DNA of 64,000 bases from an uncultured Pseudomonas sp. (lineage in GTDB: Bacteria > Pseudomonadota > Gammaproteobacteria > Pseudomonadales > Pseudomonadaceae): the NCBI RefSeq assembly GCF_913777995.1, contig NZ_CAJYVE010000039.1, positions 62,001-126,000 of the forward strand, in the 5' to 3' direction. Below, piece after piece: positions 20,835 through 29,987 of the stretch (positions within the stretch are counted from its first letter, which is position 1; each line of letters opens with the position of its first letter). The notes below the pieces were generated by a model that was not told the origin of the DNA, did not search any database, and saw only the letters and a list, made by a program, of their open reading frames with translations. Position numbers and translations under genes: made by a program.

Positions 20835-22028
20835 ATGAACAACGCGATGCAACAGCTCCAGCCCTACCCGTTCGAAAAGCTGCGCGCCCTGCTCGGCAGC
20901 GTGACGCCCAACCCGGACAAGCGCCCTATCGCCCTCTCTATCGGTGAGCCCAAGCACAAGTCGCCCGACTTCGTCGCCAAGGCCCTGGCCGACAACCTCG
21001 ACCAGATGGCCGTGTACCCGACCACCCTGGGCCTGCCGGCGCTGCGCGAAGCCATCGGTCACTGGTGCGAGCGGCGCTTCGGCGTACCGGCCGGCTGGAT
21101 CGACCCGGCCCGCCACGTCCTGCCGGTCAACGGCACCCGCGAGGCGCTGTTCGCCTTCACCCAGACCGTGGTGCAGCGCGAGGCCAACGGCCTGGTGGTC
21201 AGCCCCAACCCCTTCTACCAGATCTACGAAGGCGCGGCGTTTCTCGCCGGCGCCCAGCCGCACTACCTGCCGTGCCTGAGCGAAAACGGCTTCAACCCGG
21301 ACTTCGACGCCGTGTCGCCGGAAACCTGGCAACGCTGCCAGATTCTCTTCCTGTGCTCGCCGGGCAACCCCACCGGTGCCCTGGTACCGCTGCCCACCCT
21401 GAAAAAGCTGATCGCCCTGGCCGATCAGTACGACTTCGTGATCGCCGCCGACGAATGCTACAGCGAGCTGTACTTCGACGAGCAGAGCCCGCCGCCGGGC
21501 CTGCTGAGCGCCTGCGCTGAACTGGGCCGCCAGAACTTCAAGCGCTGCGTGGTGTTCCACAGCCTGTCCAAGCGCTCCAACCTGCCCGGCCTGCGCTCCG
21601 GCTTCGTGGCCGGCGACGCCGAAATCCTCAAGGCCTTCCTGCTGTACCGCACCTACCACGGCTGCGCCATGCCGGTGCAGACCCAGCTGGCCAGCATCGC
21701 CGCCTGGAACGATGAGGCCCACGTACGTGCCAACCGCGACCTGTACCGCGAAAAGTTCGACGCCGTGCTGGACATCCTCGGCCCGGTGATGGACGTGCAG
21801 CGCCCCGACGGCAGCTTCTACCTGTGGCCTTCGGTCGGCCAGGACGACGCTGCGTTCTGCCGCGACCTGTATGCCGAACAGCACGTTACGGTGGTACCGG
21901 GCTCCTACCTGTCGCGCGACGTCGACGGCTTCAACCCCGGCGCCGGCCGCGTGCGCATGGCCCTGGTCGCACCGCTGGCCGAGTGCATCGAGGCCGCCGA
22001 ACGGATCCGTGCGTTCGTCCAACGCTGA
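20835..22028 (+). CDS. dapC: Succinyldiaminopimelate aminotransferase
   Basis: Class I/II PLP aminotransferase that makes N-succinyl-L,L-diaminopimelate in the lysine/meso-DAP pathway. The protein is 397 residues. The PLP region is clear: LCSPGNPTGAL, AADECYSELYF and the Schiff-base lysine in FHSLSKRSNLPGLRSGF. The DapC assignment over other class I aminotransferases rests on similarity to the proteobacterial DapC type and on its neighbours, with dapD downstream and dapE further on. Confidence 0.9.
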   Translation: MNNAMQQLQPYPFEKLRALLGSVTPNPDKRPIALSIGEPKHKSPDFVAKALADNLDQMAVYPTTLGLPALREAIGHWCERRFGVPAGWIDPARHVLPVNGTREALFAFTQTVVQREANGLVVSPNPFYQIYEGAAFLAGAQPHYLPCLSENGFNPDFDAVSPETWQRCQILFLCSPGNPTGALVPLPTLKKLIALADQYDFVIAADECYSELYFDEQSPPPGLLSACAELGRQNFKRCVVFHSLSKRSNLPGLRSGFVAGDAEILKAFLLYRTYHGCAMPVQTQLASIAAWNDEAHVRANRDLYREKFDAVLDILGPVMDVQRPDGSFYLWPSVGQDDAAFCRDLYAEQHVTVVPGSYLSRDVDGFNPGAGRVRMALVAPLAECIEAAERIRAFVQR

Positions 22029-22170
22029 CAGCCTGCGCGCACCACGGTACAGGCGCTGCCGTGGTGCGCCGTGCGGATTGTCAGACAGATCGCCACGCGC
22101 CTCGGGCACAGTGGCGTTTGCCATGGCATAATCACCGGCTGTTTTCAGCGATGCATGGGAAATACCGGCA

Positions 22171-22542
22171 ATGGCCACAACCGCCAAAGACAGCAACAGC
22201 GTGCGCATCTACGGCATCAAGGCCTGCGACACGATGAAGAAAGCCCGTACCTGGCTCGAAGAACACGCCGTGAGCCACGATTTCCACGACTACAAGACTC
22301 AGGGCATCGACCGTGAGCACCTCACCCGCTGGTGCGACGAACACGGTTGGCAAGTGATCCTGAACCGCGCCGGCACCACCTTTCGCAAGCTCGACGAGGC
22401 GCAGAAAGCCGACCTCGACCAGGCCAAGGCCATCGAGCTGATGCTGGCGCAACCGTCGATGATCAAGCGCCCGGTGCTCGATCTCGGCGAGCGAACCCTG
22501 ATTGGCTTCAAGCCCGAACTCTATGCGGCAGCGTTGCAGTAG
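22171..22542 (+). CDS. ArsC/Spx-family protein (YffB-like)
   Basis: Small thioredoxin-fold protein of 123 residues in the ArsC/Spx/YffB superfamily. It has a single N-terminal active-site-type cysteine, C19 in YGIKACDTMKKAR, and the conserved C-terminal IKRPVLDLG segment, but lacks the full catalytic set of true arsenate reductases. YffB-type proteins are structurally known but poorly understood. It lies between dapC and dapD, a conserved neighbourhood in Pseudomonas, which suggests a housekeeping rather than an arsenic role. No ars genes are nearby. Confidence 0.85.
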   Translation: MATTAKDSNSVRIYGIKACDTMKKARTWLEEHAVSHDFHDYKTQGIDREHLTRWCDEHGWQVILNRAGTTFRKLDEAQKADLDQAKAIELMLAQPSMIKRPVLDLGERTLIGFKPELYAAALQ

Positions 22543-22586
22543 GCCCTTGCGCCACTGACGCCCCCGATCACTCAAGAGGAATCTGC

Positions 22587-23621
22587 ATGTCCACTACCCC
22601 ATTCAGCCTGGCCTTCGGTGTCGGCACCCAGAACCGCCAGGGCGCCTGGCTGGAAGTCTTCTACGCCCTGCCCCTGCTCAAGCCATCGGCCGAGCTGGTC
22701 GCCGCCGTAGCGCCGCTGCTGGGCTACACCGGTGGTAACCAGGCCATCGCCTTCAATACCGACCTGGCAGCGAAACTGGCCGAAGCGGTCAAGCCGGTGG
22801 ACGCCGCCCAGGCTGCCCTGCTGACCCGCCTGGCGGAAAGCCACAAACCGCTGGTTGCCACCCTGCTGGCCGAAGACGCCGCCCTGACCTCCACCCCCGA
22901 AGCCTACCTGAAGCTGCACCTGCTCTCGCACCGCCTGGTCAAGCCACACGGCCTGAGCCTGGCCGGTATCTTCCCGCTGCTGCCGAACGTGGCCTGGACC
23001 AACCAGGGCGCCGTCGACCTGGCCGAGCTGGGCGAGCGCCAGCTCGAAGCTCGCCTGAAAGGCGAACTGCTGGAAGTCTTCTCGGTGGACAAGTTCCCGA
23101 AAATGACCGACTACGTGGTGCCGGCCGGTGTGCGTATCGCCGACAGCGCCCGTGTGCGCCTGGGCGCCTACGTGGGTGAAGGCACCACTGTGATGCACGA
23201 AGGTTTCGTCAATTTCAACGGCGGCACCGAAGGCCCTGGCATGATCGAAGGCCGTGTATCGGCGGGCGTATTCGTCGGCAAGGGCTCGGACCTGGGCGGT
23301 GGCTGCTCGACCATGGGCACCCTGTCGGGCGGCGGCAACATCGTCATCAGCGTGGGCGAAGGCTGCCTGATCGGCGCCAACGCCGGTATCGGCATCCCGC
23401 TGGGTGACCGCAATACCGTCGAAGCCGGCCTGTACATCACCGCTGGCACCAAGGTGGCCCTGCTCGACGAGAACAACCAACTGGTGCGCACGCTCAAGGC
23501 CCGCGACCTGGCCGGCCAGCCTGACCTGCTGTTCCGCCGCAACTCGCAGACCGGCGCCGTGGAGTGCAAGACCCACAAGTCGGCCATCGAGCTGAACGAA
23601 GCCCTGCACGCCCACAACTGA
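22587..23621 (+). CDS. dapD: 2,3,4,5-tetrahydropyridine-2,6-dicarboxylate N-succinyltransferase
   Basis: Transfers succinyl from succinyl-CoA to tetrahydrodipicolinate in the succinylase branch of lysine/DAP synthesis. The protein is 344 residues from the ATG at 22587, preceded by AAGAGGA. The N-terminal part is the longer version typical of pseudomonads. The central left-handed beta helix is visible in runs such as GVRIADSARVRLGAYVGEGT and GCLIGANAGIGIPLGD. It is 44 bp after the YffB-like gene and 59 bp before csdA. Confidence 0.96.
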   Translation: MSTTPFSLAFGVGTQNRQGAWLEVFYALPLLKPSAELVAAVAPLLGYTGGNQAIAFNTDLAAKLAEAVKPVDAAQAALLTRLAESHKPLVATLLAEDAALTSTPEAYLKLHLLSHRLVKPHGLSLAGIFPLLPNVAWTNQGAVDLAELGERQLEARLKGELLEVFSVDKFPKMTDYVVPAGVRIADSARVRLGAYVGEGTTVMHEGFVNFNGGTEGPGMIEGRVSAGVFVGKGSDLGGGCSTMGTLSGGGNIVISVGEGCLIGANAGIGIPLGDRNTVEAGLYITAGTKVALLDENNQLVRTLKARDLAGQPDLLFRRNSQTGAVECKTHKSAIELNEALHAHN

Positions 23622-23680
23622 TGCCGTGTTCGGGTCCGGGCGCTGCCGCCTGGACCCGCCTGACCGAACCGGACTGACCC

Positions 23681-24886
23681 ATGCCCCTCATTTCGCCCTG
23701 GCGCGCCGACTTTCCAGCCATCGACGCCCTGCTTCGGCAAGGCCAGACCTATCTGGACAGCGCCGCCACCACGCAGAAACCCCAGGCATTGCTCGATGCC
23801 CTGACCCGTTACTACGCCACCGGCGCCGCCAACGTGCATCGGGCCCAGCACCTGCCGGGCGCGCATGCCACCCAGGCATTCGAGGCCTCGCGGCAGAAGA
23901 TCGCCCATTGGCTCAATGCCGACGCCGGCGGCCAGATCATCTTCACCCATGGCGCCACCTCGGCGCTCAACCTGCTGGCCTATGGCCTGGAGCCACGCTT
24001 CGTCGCTGGCGACGAGATTGCCATCAGCGCCCTGGAGCACCATGCCAACCTGCTGCCCTGGCAGCAGCTGGCGCAGCGCCGTGGCCTGAAGCTGGTGGTG
24101 CTGCCACTGGATGGCCACGGCCTGATCGACCTCGACGCTGCCGCGACGCTGATCGGCCCGCGCACCCGTCTGCTGGCAGTCAGCCAGTTCTCCAATGTGC
24201 TGGGCGCCTGGCAACCGCTGCAACGCCTGCTGGCCCTGGCCCGCGGGCAAGGTGCACTGACCGTGGTCGACGGCGCCCAGGGCGTGGTGCATGGCCGGCA
24301 TGACGTGCAGGCGCTGGGTTGCGATTTCTATGTGTTCTCCAGCCACAAACTGTACGGCCCGGAAGGCCTCGGCATTCTCTACGCCCGCAATTGGGCGCTG
24401 GAACAGCTGGCGCACTGGCAGTTCGGTGGCGAGATGGTCCTCGACGCCGATTACCACCAGGCCCAGTTCCGCGCCGCGCCACTGGGTTTCGAGGCCGGCA
24501 CGCCGCCGATCGCCAGCGTCATCGGCCTGGGTGCCACCCTCGACTACCTCGACAGCCTGGATAACCAGGCACTGGCCGAGCATGAAGCGCGCCTGCACAA
24601 ACGCCTGCTCGAAGGCCTGCAGCAACGCGAGCGCATCCGCATCCTCGGAGCACCCGAGCTGGCGCTGGTCAGCTTCGTCGCCGAAGGCATCCACAGCGCC
24701 GACCTGGCCCACCTGCTCACCGAACAAGGTATCGCCGTACGCGCCGGCCATCACTGTGCGATGCCGCTGCTCAAGAGCCTCGGCCTGCCCGGTGCCATCC
24801 GCGTATCGCTGGGGTTGTACAACGACTCGGACGACCTGCTGCGCTTCTTCGCCGCCCTGGACCAGGCCCTGGAGCTGCTGGCATGA
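23681..24886 (+). CDS. csdA: Cysteine desulfurase CsdA (SufS class)
   Basis: PLP enzyme that removes sulfur from cysteine as a persulfide. The protein is 401 residues. The N terminus has the YLDSAATTQKP motif of class II desulfurases, the Schiff-base lysine is K223 (SSHKLYGPEG), and the catalytic cysteine is C359 (AGHHCAMP). csdE overlaps its end by 4 bp and tcdA is convergent just beyond. In E. coli the CsdA-CsdE-TcdA (CsdL) set acts in sulfur transfer and cyclic t6A formation, so this is a physical version of that module. Confidence 0.93.
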   Translation: MPLISPWRADFPAIDALLRQGQTYLDSAATTQKPQALLDALTRYYATGAANVHRAQHLPGAHATQAFEASRQKIAHWLNADAGGQIIFTHGATSALNLLAYGLEPRFVAGDEIAISALEHHANLLPWQQLAQRRGLKLVVLPLDGHGLIDLDAAATLIGPRTRLLAVSQFSNVLGAWQPLQRLLALARGQGALTVVDGAQGVVHGRHDVQALGCDFYVFSSHKLYGPEGLGILYARNWALEQLAHWQFGGEMVLDADYHQAQFRAAPLGFEAGTPPIASVIGLGATLDYLDSLDNQALAEHEARLHKRLLEGLQQRERIRILGAPELALVSFVAEGIHSADLAHLLTEQGIAVRAGHHCAMPLLKSLGLPGAIRVSLGLYNDSDDLLRFFAALDQALELLA

Positions 24887-25290
24887 GCCTGTCGCCTGAG
24901 GCCCAGGCGGCGCTCGACGCTTTCGCTGGCCAACCGGGCTGGGAACAGCGCGCACGCCTGCTGATGCAGTGGGGCGAACGCCTGCCAGCGCTCGGCGAGG
25001 CGCAGCGCACGGAACAGCATCGGGTGCACGGTTGCGAAAGCCAGGTCTGGCTGCTGGGCGAATGTCACGATGGGCGCTGGCAATTCCGCGCCAGCAGCGA
25101 TGCGCGCCTGCTACGCGGCCTGCTGGCGCTGCTGCTGGTGCGGGTCAACGACCTGCCGGCCGAGCAGTTGCAGCAGGTCGACGTGGCGCAGTGGTTCGAC
25201 AGCCTGGGCCTGGGCCGTCAGCTTTCTCCGTCGCGCAGCAACGGCCTGAATGCCGTACTGCAGCGCATGCGCGAGCTGACTCAGGCCTGA
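24883..25290 (+). CDS. csdE: Sulfur acceptor CsdE (SufE family)
   Basis: SufE-like acceptor of persulfide sulfur from CsdA. The protein is 135 residues with the acceptor cysteine C51 in HRVHGCESQVWL. The ATG overlaps csdA by 4 bp, so the pair is coupled. Its last 10 bp overlap the 3' end of tcdA on the opposite strand. Distinguishing CsdE from SufE rests on the csdA and tcdA neighbours. Confidence 0.92.
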   Translation: MSLSPEAQAALDAFAGQPGWEQRARLLMQWGERLPALGEAQRTEQHRVHGCESQVWLLGECHDGRWQFRASSDARLLRGLLALLLVRVNDLPAEQLQQVDVAQWFDSLGLGRQLSPSRSNGLNAVLQRMRELTQA

Positions 25291-26102
25291 TCGGCTGCCG
25301 CCCGCAGGCGCTCGGCCGGGCGCCGCGCACCGGCTACCAGCTTGTCTACCGCCTTGCTCGCCGCGACCATGCCGAAGGTCGCGGTGACCATCATCACCGC
25401 GCCGAAACCACCGGCACAGTCCAGGCGCACCCCCTCACCGACGAAGGTCTTGCTCTGGCACACGCTGCCGTCGGGCATCGGGTAGCGCAACTGCTCGCTG
25501 GAAAACACGCAGGGCACGCTGTAGTGACGGTTCGGAGTGCGTGAGAAGCCGTAGTCGCGGCGCAGCGTGGAGCGCACCTTGGCGGCCAACGGGTCATTGA
25601 AGGTGCGGTTCAGGTCGCAGACCTGGATCTGCGTCGGGTCGATCTGCCCGCCGGCACCGCCGGTGGTCACCAGTTGAATCTTGCGCCGTTTGCACCAGGC
25701 GATCAGCGCCGCCTTGGCCTTGACGCTGTCGATGCAATCGACGACGAAGTCCAGCGCTTGAGTGATGTATTCGGCCAGGGTGTCCTGAGTGACGAAATCC
25801 GCCACGGCATGCACCACGCAATCGGGATTGATGGCGCGGATGCGTTCGGCCATGACCTCGACCTTGGCGCGCCCTACGGTGCCCTCCAGCGCATGCAGCT
25901 GGCGGTTGGTGTTGCTGACGCAGACGTCGTCCAGGTCGAACAGCGAGATTTCGCCGACCCCGGAGCGCGCCAGCGCTTCCGCCGCCCAGGAGCCCACCCC
26001 GCCGATGCCGATGACTGCCACATGGGCGGCACGCAGACGCGCCAGCCCCTCGTTGCCGTACAACCGGGCGATACCTGCGAAACGTGGATCTGCTGTGCTC
26101 AT
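25281..26102 (-). CDS. tcdA: tRNA threonylcarbamoyladenosine dehydratase
   Basis: E1/ThiF-like enzyme that uses ATP to cyclise t6A37 to ct6A in ANN-decoding tRNAs. The protein is 273 residues. The nucleotide-binding motif VIGIGGVGSWAAEALARSG is near residues 30-48, with an E1-family core (SLFDLDDVCVSNTNRQ, VVDCIDSVKAK). It lies tail to tail with csdE, sharing 10 bp. The genomic link with csdA-csdE matches the known functional link. Near-consensus promoter elements lie just upstream. Confidence 0.93.
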   Translation of the reverse strand: MSTADPRFAGIARLYGNEGLARLRAAHVAVIGIGGVGSWAAEALARSGVGEISLFDLDDVCVSNTNRQLHALEGTVGRAKVEVMAERIRAINPDCVVHAVADFVTQDTLAEYITQALDFVVDCIDSVKAKAALIAWCKRRKIQLVTTGGAGGQIDPTQIQVCDLNRTFNDPLAAKVRSTLRRDYGFSRTPNRHYSVPCVFSSEQLRYPMPDGSVCQSKTFVGEGVRLDCAGGFGAVMMVTATFGMVAASKAVDKLVAGARRPAERLRAAADQA

Positions 26103-26128
26103 GCGCGGGACCTCGAAAACCGGCGCGC

Positions 26129-26157
26129 AGTATACGCCCTGCGCGGTAATTGGTCAG
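26129..26157 (-). promoter_or_regulatory. Candidate tcdA promoter
   Basis: On the minus strand CTGACC (26157-26152) and TATACT (26134-26129) are separated by 17 bp, a good sigma-70 pair, and the -10 is 26 bp before the tcdA ATG. Confidence 0.55.
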
Positions 26158-26261
26158 CGCCGCGACCATCCGTCGATGTTGGCAAGCAGGCAGTTCTGCC
26201 AGTGTTCGACGCATGACACCAGGCCGCATGCTGACGCCCGACGGTTTATTCACTTCCTCTG

Positions 26262-28796
26262 ATGCCTCGCGCCATGACACTACTGATCGTGCTTTGCCTG
26301 GGGCTTCCCGGGCTGTTTCTACTCGGCCTGCTGCTGCGTCGGCAGCAGGACTTCCACGTCCCCGACTGGCCATCGTCCGTTCGAGGCCTGTGCTATGCGC
26401 CGTTTCGCCCCGGGCAGAGTCCCGATACATCCAGCCAGCCGGACAAGGCGCAGATACGCGAAGACCTGATGTTGCTGTCTTCGATGACCCGGCACATCAG
26501 GACCTATTCGGTCGAAGGCGCACTACGCTACGTCCCAGAGATCGCTGAGGAGCTGGGGCTTGAGGTCACGCTGGGCATCTGGATCAGTGAAGACAGCGCC
26601 CGCGACGCGGATGAAATCACCCAGGCCATCGAACTGGCCAAACGCTATCCCTGCGTCCGGCGCATCCTGGTCGGCAATGAGACCCTGTATCGCCACGACC
26701 TATCGCTCCGGCGCCTGCTCGATTGTCTCCAGCACGTCCGTGAGCAGGTCAAAATCCCGATCTCCACCTCGCAACAATGGCACTTGTGGCGCGACTATCC
26801 GGAACTGGCGCGGCATGTCGACTTCATCGCGGCCCACGTTCTGCCATTCTGGGAAGCCAAGGACTTCCAGCAGGCCGCAGCCCATGTGCTCGAACTGGCC
26901 GCACAACTGCAGACGTGGTTTCCCGACCAGCCTCTACTGATCTCGGAAGTTGGCTGGCCCAGCCAGGGCCAAGGCAGCAAGCGTTTGTTCACCTCGCACG
27001 AGGAACAAAGCATCAGCCTTAGATGCCAGGTCCGAAGCCTGGAAGAACATGGCTACGACTACTGCATCATCGAAGCCTTCGACCAGCCCTGGAAGACCAG
27101 CGAAGGGCTTAGCGGTCGTAGCTGGGGACTGTTCAGCGCCGAGCGTCGTCTGAAGATCCAGCAGCACGGTCCCGTGCGCCATCAGGGCAACTGGCGCAAC
27201 CGTCTCAGACAATGGCTGGGAGGGCCGCATCCCGACTCGCTGGGCAGGCGCCGGCTGCTGCTATTGGTCGGTGCGCTCTATCTGAGCCTGCTGCTGACCA
27301 GCCGCGGGCAATTACAGGCGCTTGCAGCTGCGCTTGCGTGGCCAATGAGCCTGGCCTGGGCGGGCTGGGCGTTGTCGAGCCTGTGGCTAGAATGCCGGGA
27401 AAACCTGGAAAGCGCCTGGCTGCCTGAAAAATCCAGATCGTTCCGACCGATCCGCGACACGCAGGCCTGGCGCCCGCCCGTCGCTATCCATCTGGCGTGC
27501 CATGATGAGCCCCCAGCCATGGTCATCCAGACCCTCGACAGCCTGGCAAGCCTGCACTACCCGGACTTCGAAGTGCTGGTGCTGGACAACAACACGCCGC
27601 ATCCGGACACCTGGCGACCGGTGCAAGAGCACTGTCGCCGGCTAGGCCCGCGATTTCGCTTCCTCCACAGCGATGACCTGCCGGGTTTCAAGGCTGGCGC
27701 ACTCAATCATCTGCTCGACCAGACCTCTCCCGAGGTTCAGGTCATCGCCGTCATCGATGCGGATTACCAGGTCTTCGCAGAGTGGCTTTATGAAATGGTC
27801 CCGCACCTGCAGGATCCTGCCGTGGCACTGGTGCAGTCGCCCCAGGACTACCGAGACAGCCGGGAGAGTCTGTTCAAGACATGCTGCCATGCCGAATACC
27901 GGGGCTTCTTCAACCTGGGCATGGTCTTGCGTAATGAGCACGATGCAATCATCCAGCACGGCACCATGACCCTGATCCGGCGCTCGGCCCTGGACGCGCA
28001 GCGCTGGTCCACAGCATGCATTTGCGAAGATGCCGAACTGGGCCTGCGCTTGCTGGAGCGCGGCTACCATAGCGGCTATCGCAATGCCAGCTATGGCAGA
28101 GGCTTGACCCCCGACTCCTTCCTGGCTTTCAAGCAGCAGCGCTATCGCTGGGTATACGGCGCCATGCAGATCATCCGTGACCACGCCGCCGCCTTGATCC
28201 TTGGCCATCGCACGCAACTGAGTGCCGCGCAGCGCTATCACTTCCTCGCCGGTTGGGCCGCCTGGCTGCTGGAAGGCTGCAACACCCTGCTGCTGGGCGC
28301 AGCCGTGCTCGTCTCGCTGGCGATGCTTCTCTGGCCCCAGGCAGTCGCGGCGCCGCCCCTGTTGATCAGCGCCGTGCCGGTGGCGGTGTTCGGCGTACGC
28401 CTGGTGCGTCTGGCCTATCTGTATCGAGTCCATGGTCCGCGGCCATGTCGTGAAGGCCTGGCGGCGACCCTGGCCGGCGTCGCCCTGTACCCGACCATCG
28501 GTCGTGCGGTGCTGGCGGGGCTGTGCACCCGCTACCGGCCGTTTCTGCGCACGGCCAAACAGGACCGGGCACCGGGCCTGGCCAGGGCCATCGGCCATGC
28601 CCGCGAAGAACTGGGCCTGCTGGCGGTCATCTGGGCGCTGCTCGGCGCGCTGCTGCTGCGGCGTGGCTGGGAAGACCCGGACATGATGATGTGGACTCTC
28701 ATGCTGGCGGTGCAGTCACTGCCCTGCCTGGCCGCCCTGGCCATGGCGCTTCTGTCCTGCTGGCACCCCGAACAGCGGCGTTTTGCTTTAAGATAA
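26262..28796 (+). CDS. ndvB: GH17-GT2 fusion beta-glucan synthase (NdvB-like)
   Basis: Inner-membrane protein of 844 residues that joins a periplasmic GH17 glycosidase-type domain to a processive GT2 glycosyltransferase. One N-terminal membrane helix (about 6-26) precedes the GH17 domain, with the acid/base glutamate E140 (VGNE) and nucleophile E229 (ISEVGWPSQG). Helices at about 330-375 lead to the GT2 domain with D499/D501 (DAD), E589-D590 (ED) and QRYRW at 626-630, then several C-terminal helices. In P. aeruginosa the gene next to dapE is ndvB, needed for periplasmic beta-1,3-glucans and biofilm tolerance. The product here is inferred from that homologue. No clear ribosome-binding site precedes the ATG at 26262; 26274 is an alternative start. 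Confidence 0.88.
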   Translation: MPRAMTLLIVLCLGLPGLFLLGLLLRRQQDFHVPDWPSSVRGLCYAPFRPGQSPDTSSQPDKAQIREDLMLLSSMTRHIRTYSVEGALRYVPEIAEELGLEVTLGIWISEDSARDADEITQAIELAKRYPCVRRILVGNETLYRHDLSLRRLLDCLQHVREQVKIPISTSQQWHLWRDYPELARHVDFIAAHVLPFWEAKDFQQAAAHVLELAAQLQTWFPDQPLLISEVGWPSQGQGSKRLFTSHEEQSISLRCQVRSLEEHGYDYCIIEAFDQPWKTSEGLSGRSWGLFSAERRLKIQQHGPVRHQGNWRNRLRQWLGGPHPDSLGRRRLLLLVGALYLSLLLTSRGQLQALAAALAWPMSLAWAGWALSSLWLECRENLESAWLPEKSRSFRPIRDTQAWRPPVAIHLACHDEPPAMVIQTLDSLASLHYPDFEVLVLDNNTPHPDTWRPVQEHCRRLGPRFRFLHSDDLPGFKAGALNHLLDQTSPEVQVIAVIDADYQVFAEWLYEMVPHLQDPAVALVQSPQDYRDSRESLFKTCCHAEYRGFFNLGMVLRNEHDAIIQHGTMTLIRRSALDAQRWSTACICEDAELGLRLLERGYHSGYRNASYGRGLTPDSFLAFKQQRYRWVYGAMQIIRDHAAALILGHRTQLSAAQRYHFLAGWAAWLLEGCNTLLLGAAVLVSLAMLLWPQAVAAPPLLISAVPVAVFGVRLVRLAYLYRVHGPRPCREGLAATLAGVALYPTIGRAVLAGLCTRYRPFLRTAKQDRAPGLARAIGHAREELGLLAVIWALLGALLLRRGWEDPDMMMWTLMLAVQSLPCLAALAMALLSCWHPEQRRFALR

Positions 28797-28835
28797 CGGC
28801 CTTTTCGCCCCCGCCCAGCAACCGGAGTCCTGTTC

Positions 28836-29987
28836 ATGACGGCCCCAGCCGACCTCTCGCCCACCCTCCAACTGGCCTGCGACCTGATCCGTCGGCCGTC
28901 GGTCACGCCGCTCGATGCCGATTGCCAGGCAGTGATGATGCGACGCCTGGGCGCGGTCGGTTTCAAGCTCGAACCGATGCGCATCGAAGACGTCGACAAC
29001 TTCTGGGCCACCCACGGCAACGGCGACGGCCCGGTGCTGTGCTTCGCCGGTCATACCGACGTAGTGCCTACCGGCCCGGTGCAGGCCTGGCAGAACGACC
29101 CCTTCGAGGCGCTGATCGACGAGCAGGGCATGCTCTGTGGCCGTGGTGCAGCAGACATGAAAGGCAGCCTGGCGTCGATGGTGGTGGCCACCGAGCGTTT
29201 CGTCGCCGACTACCCCGACCACAAGGGCTCGATCGCCTTTCTGATCACCAGTGACGAAGAAGGCCCGGCGCACCACGGCACCAAGGCGGTGGTCGAGCGC
29301 CTGGCGGCGCGCAACGAGCGTCTGGACTGGTGCATCGTCGGCGAACCGTCGAGCACCACACTGGTCGGCGATGTGGTCAAGAACGGTCGCCGTGGCTCGC
29401 TGGGCGCCACGTTGCACGTGCGCGGCAAACAGGGCCACGTGGCCTACCCGCACCTGGCCAAGAATCCCATCCACCTGGCCGCCCCGGCCCTGGCCGAGCT
29501 GGCTGCCGAGCACTGGGACGAAGGCAACGCGTTCTTCCCTCCGACCAGCTTCCAGATTTCCAACATCAATTCCGGCACCGGCGCCACCAACGTGATTCCT
29601 GGCGAGCTGGTCGCGGTGTTCAACTTCCGCTTCTCCACCGAATCGACGGTGGAAGGTCTGCAACAGCGGGTCGCGGATATCCTCGACAAGCACGGCCTGG
29701 ACTGGCATATCGACTGGGCGCTGTCGGGCCTGCCGTTCCTCACCGAGCCGGGCGCGCTGCTCGACGCCGTGTCGGCGAGCATCCGCGAGGTCACCGGCCG
29801 CGAAACCCAGGCCTCGACCAGCGGTGGCACCTCCGATGGCCGCTTCATCGCCACGCTGGGCACCCAGGTGGTCGAGCTGGGCCCGGTGAATGCGACCATT
29901 CACCAGGTCAACGAACGCATCCTGGCCAGCGACCTCGACGTGCTGACCGAGATCTACTACCAGACCCTGGTGAAGTTGCTCGCCTGA
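28836..29987 (+). CDS. dapE: Succinyl-diaminopimelate desuccinylase
   Basis: Zinc-dependent M20 amidohydrolase that removes succinate from N-succinyl-L,L-DAP. The protein is 383 residues. Metal-site motifs are [12 protein letters not shown] (H73, catalytic D75), [10 protein letters not shown] (D107) and TSDEEGPA (catalytic E141, ligand E142). It follows the ndvB-like gene by 39 bp and its stop overlaps the rlmA start (TGATG). With dapC and dapD in the same window it covers three steps of the succinylase route. Confidence 0.98.
   Translation: MTAPADLSPTLQLACDLIRRPSVTPLDADCQAVMMRRLGAVGFKLEPMRIEDVDNFWATHGNGDGPVLCFAGHTDVVPTGPVQAWQNDPFEALIDEQGMLCGRGAADMKGSLASMVVATERFVADYPDHKGSIAFLITSDEEGPAHHGTKAVVERLAARNERLDWCIVGEPSSTTLVGDVVKNGRRGSLGATLHVRGKQGHVAYPHLAKNPIHLAAPALAELAAEHWDEGNAFFPPTSFQISNINSGTGATNVIPGELVAVFNFRFSTESTVEGLQQRVADILDKHGLDWHIDWALSGLPFLTEPGALLDAVSASIREVTGRETQASTSGGTSDGRFIATLGTQVVELGPVNATIHQVNERILASDLDVLTEIYYQTLVKLLA

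Noticed and set aside
22171-22542. Arsenate reductase for arsenic resistance
   Set aside because: The family match is to YffB/Spx-like proteins, and the context is lysine biosynthesis, with no arsR or arsB nearby.
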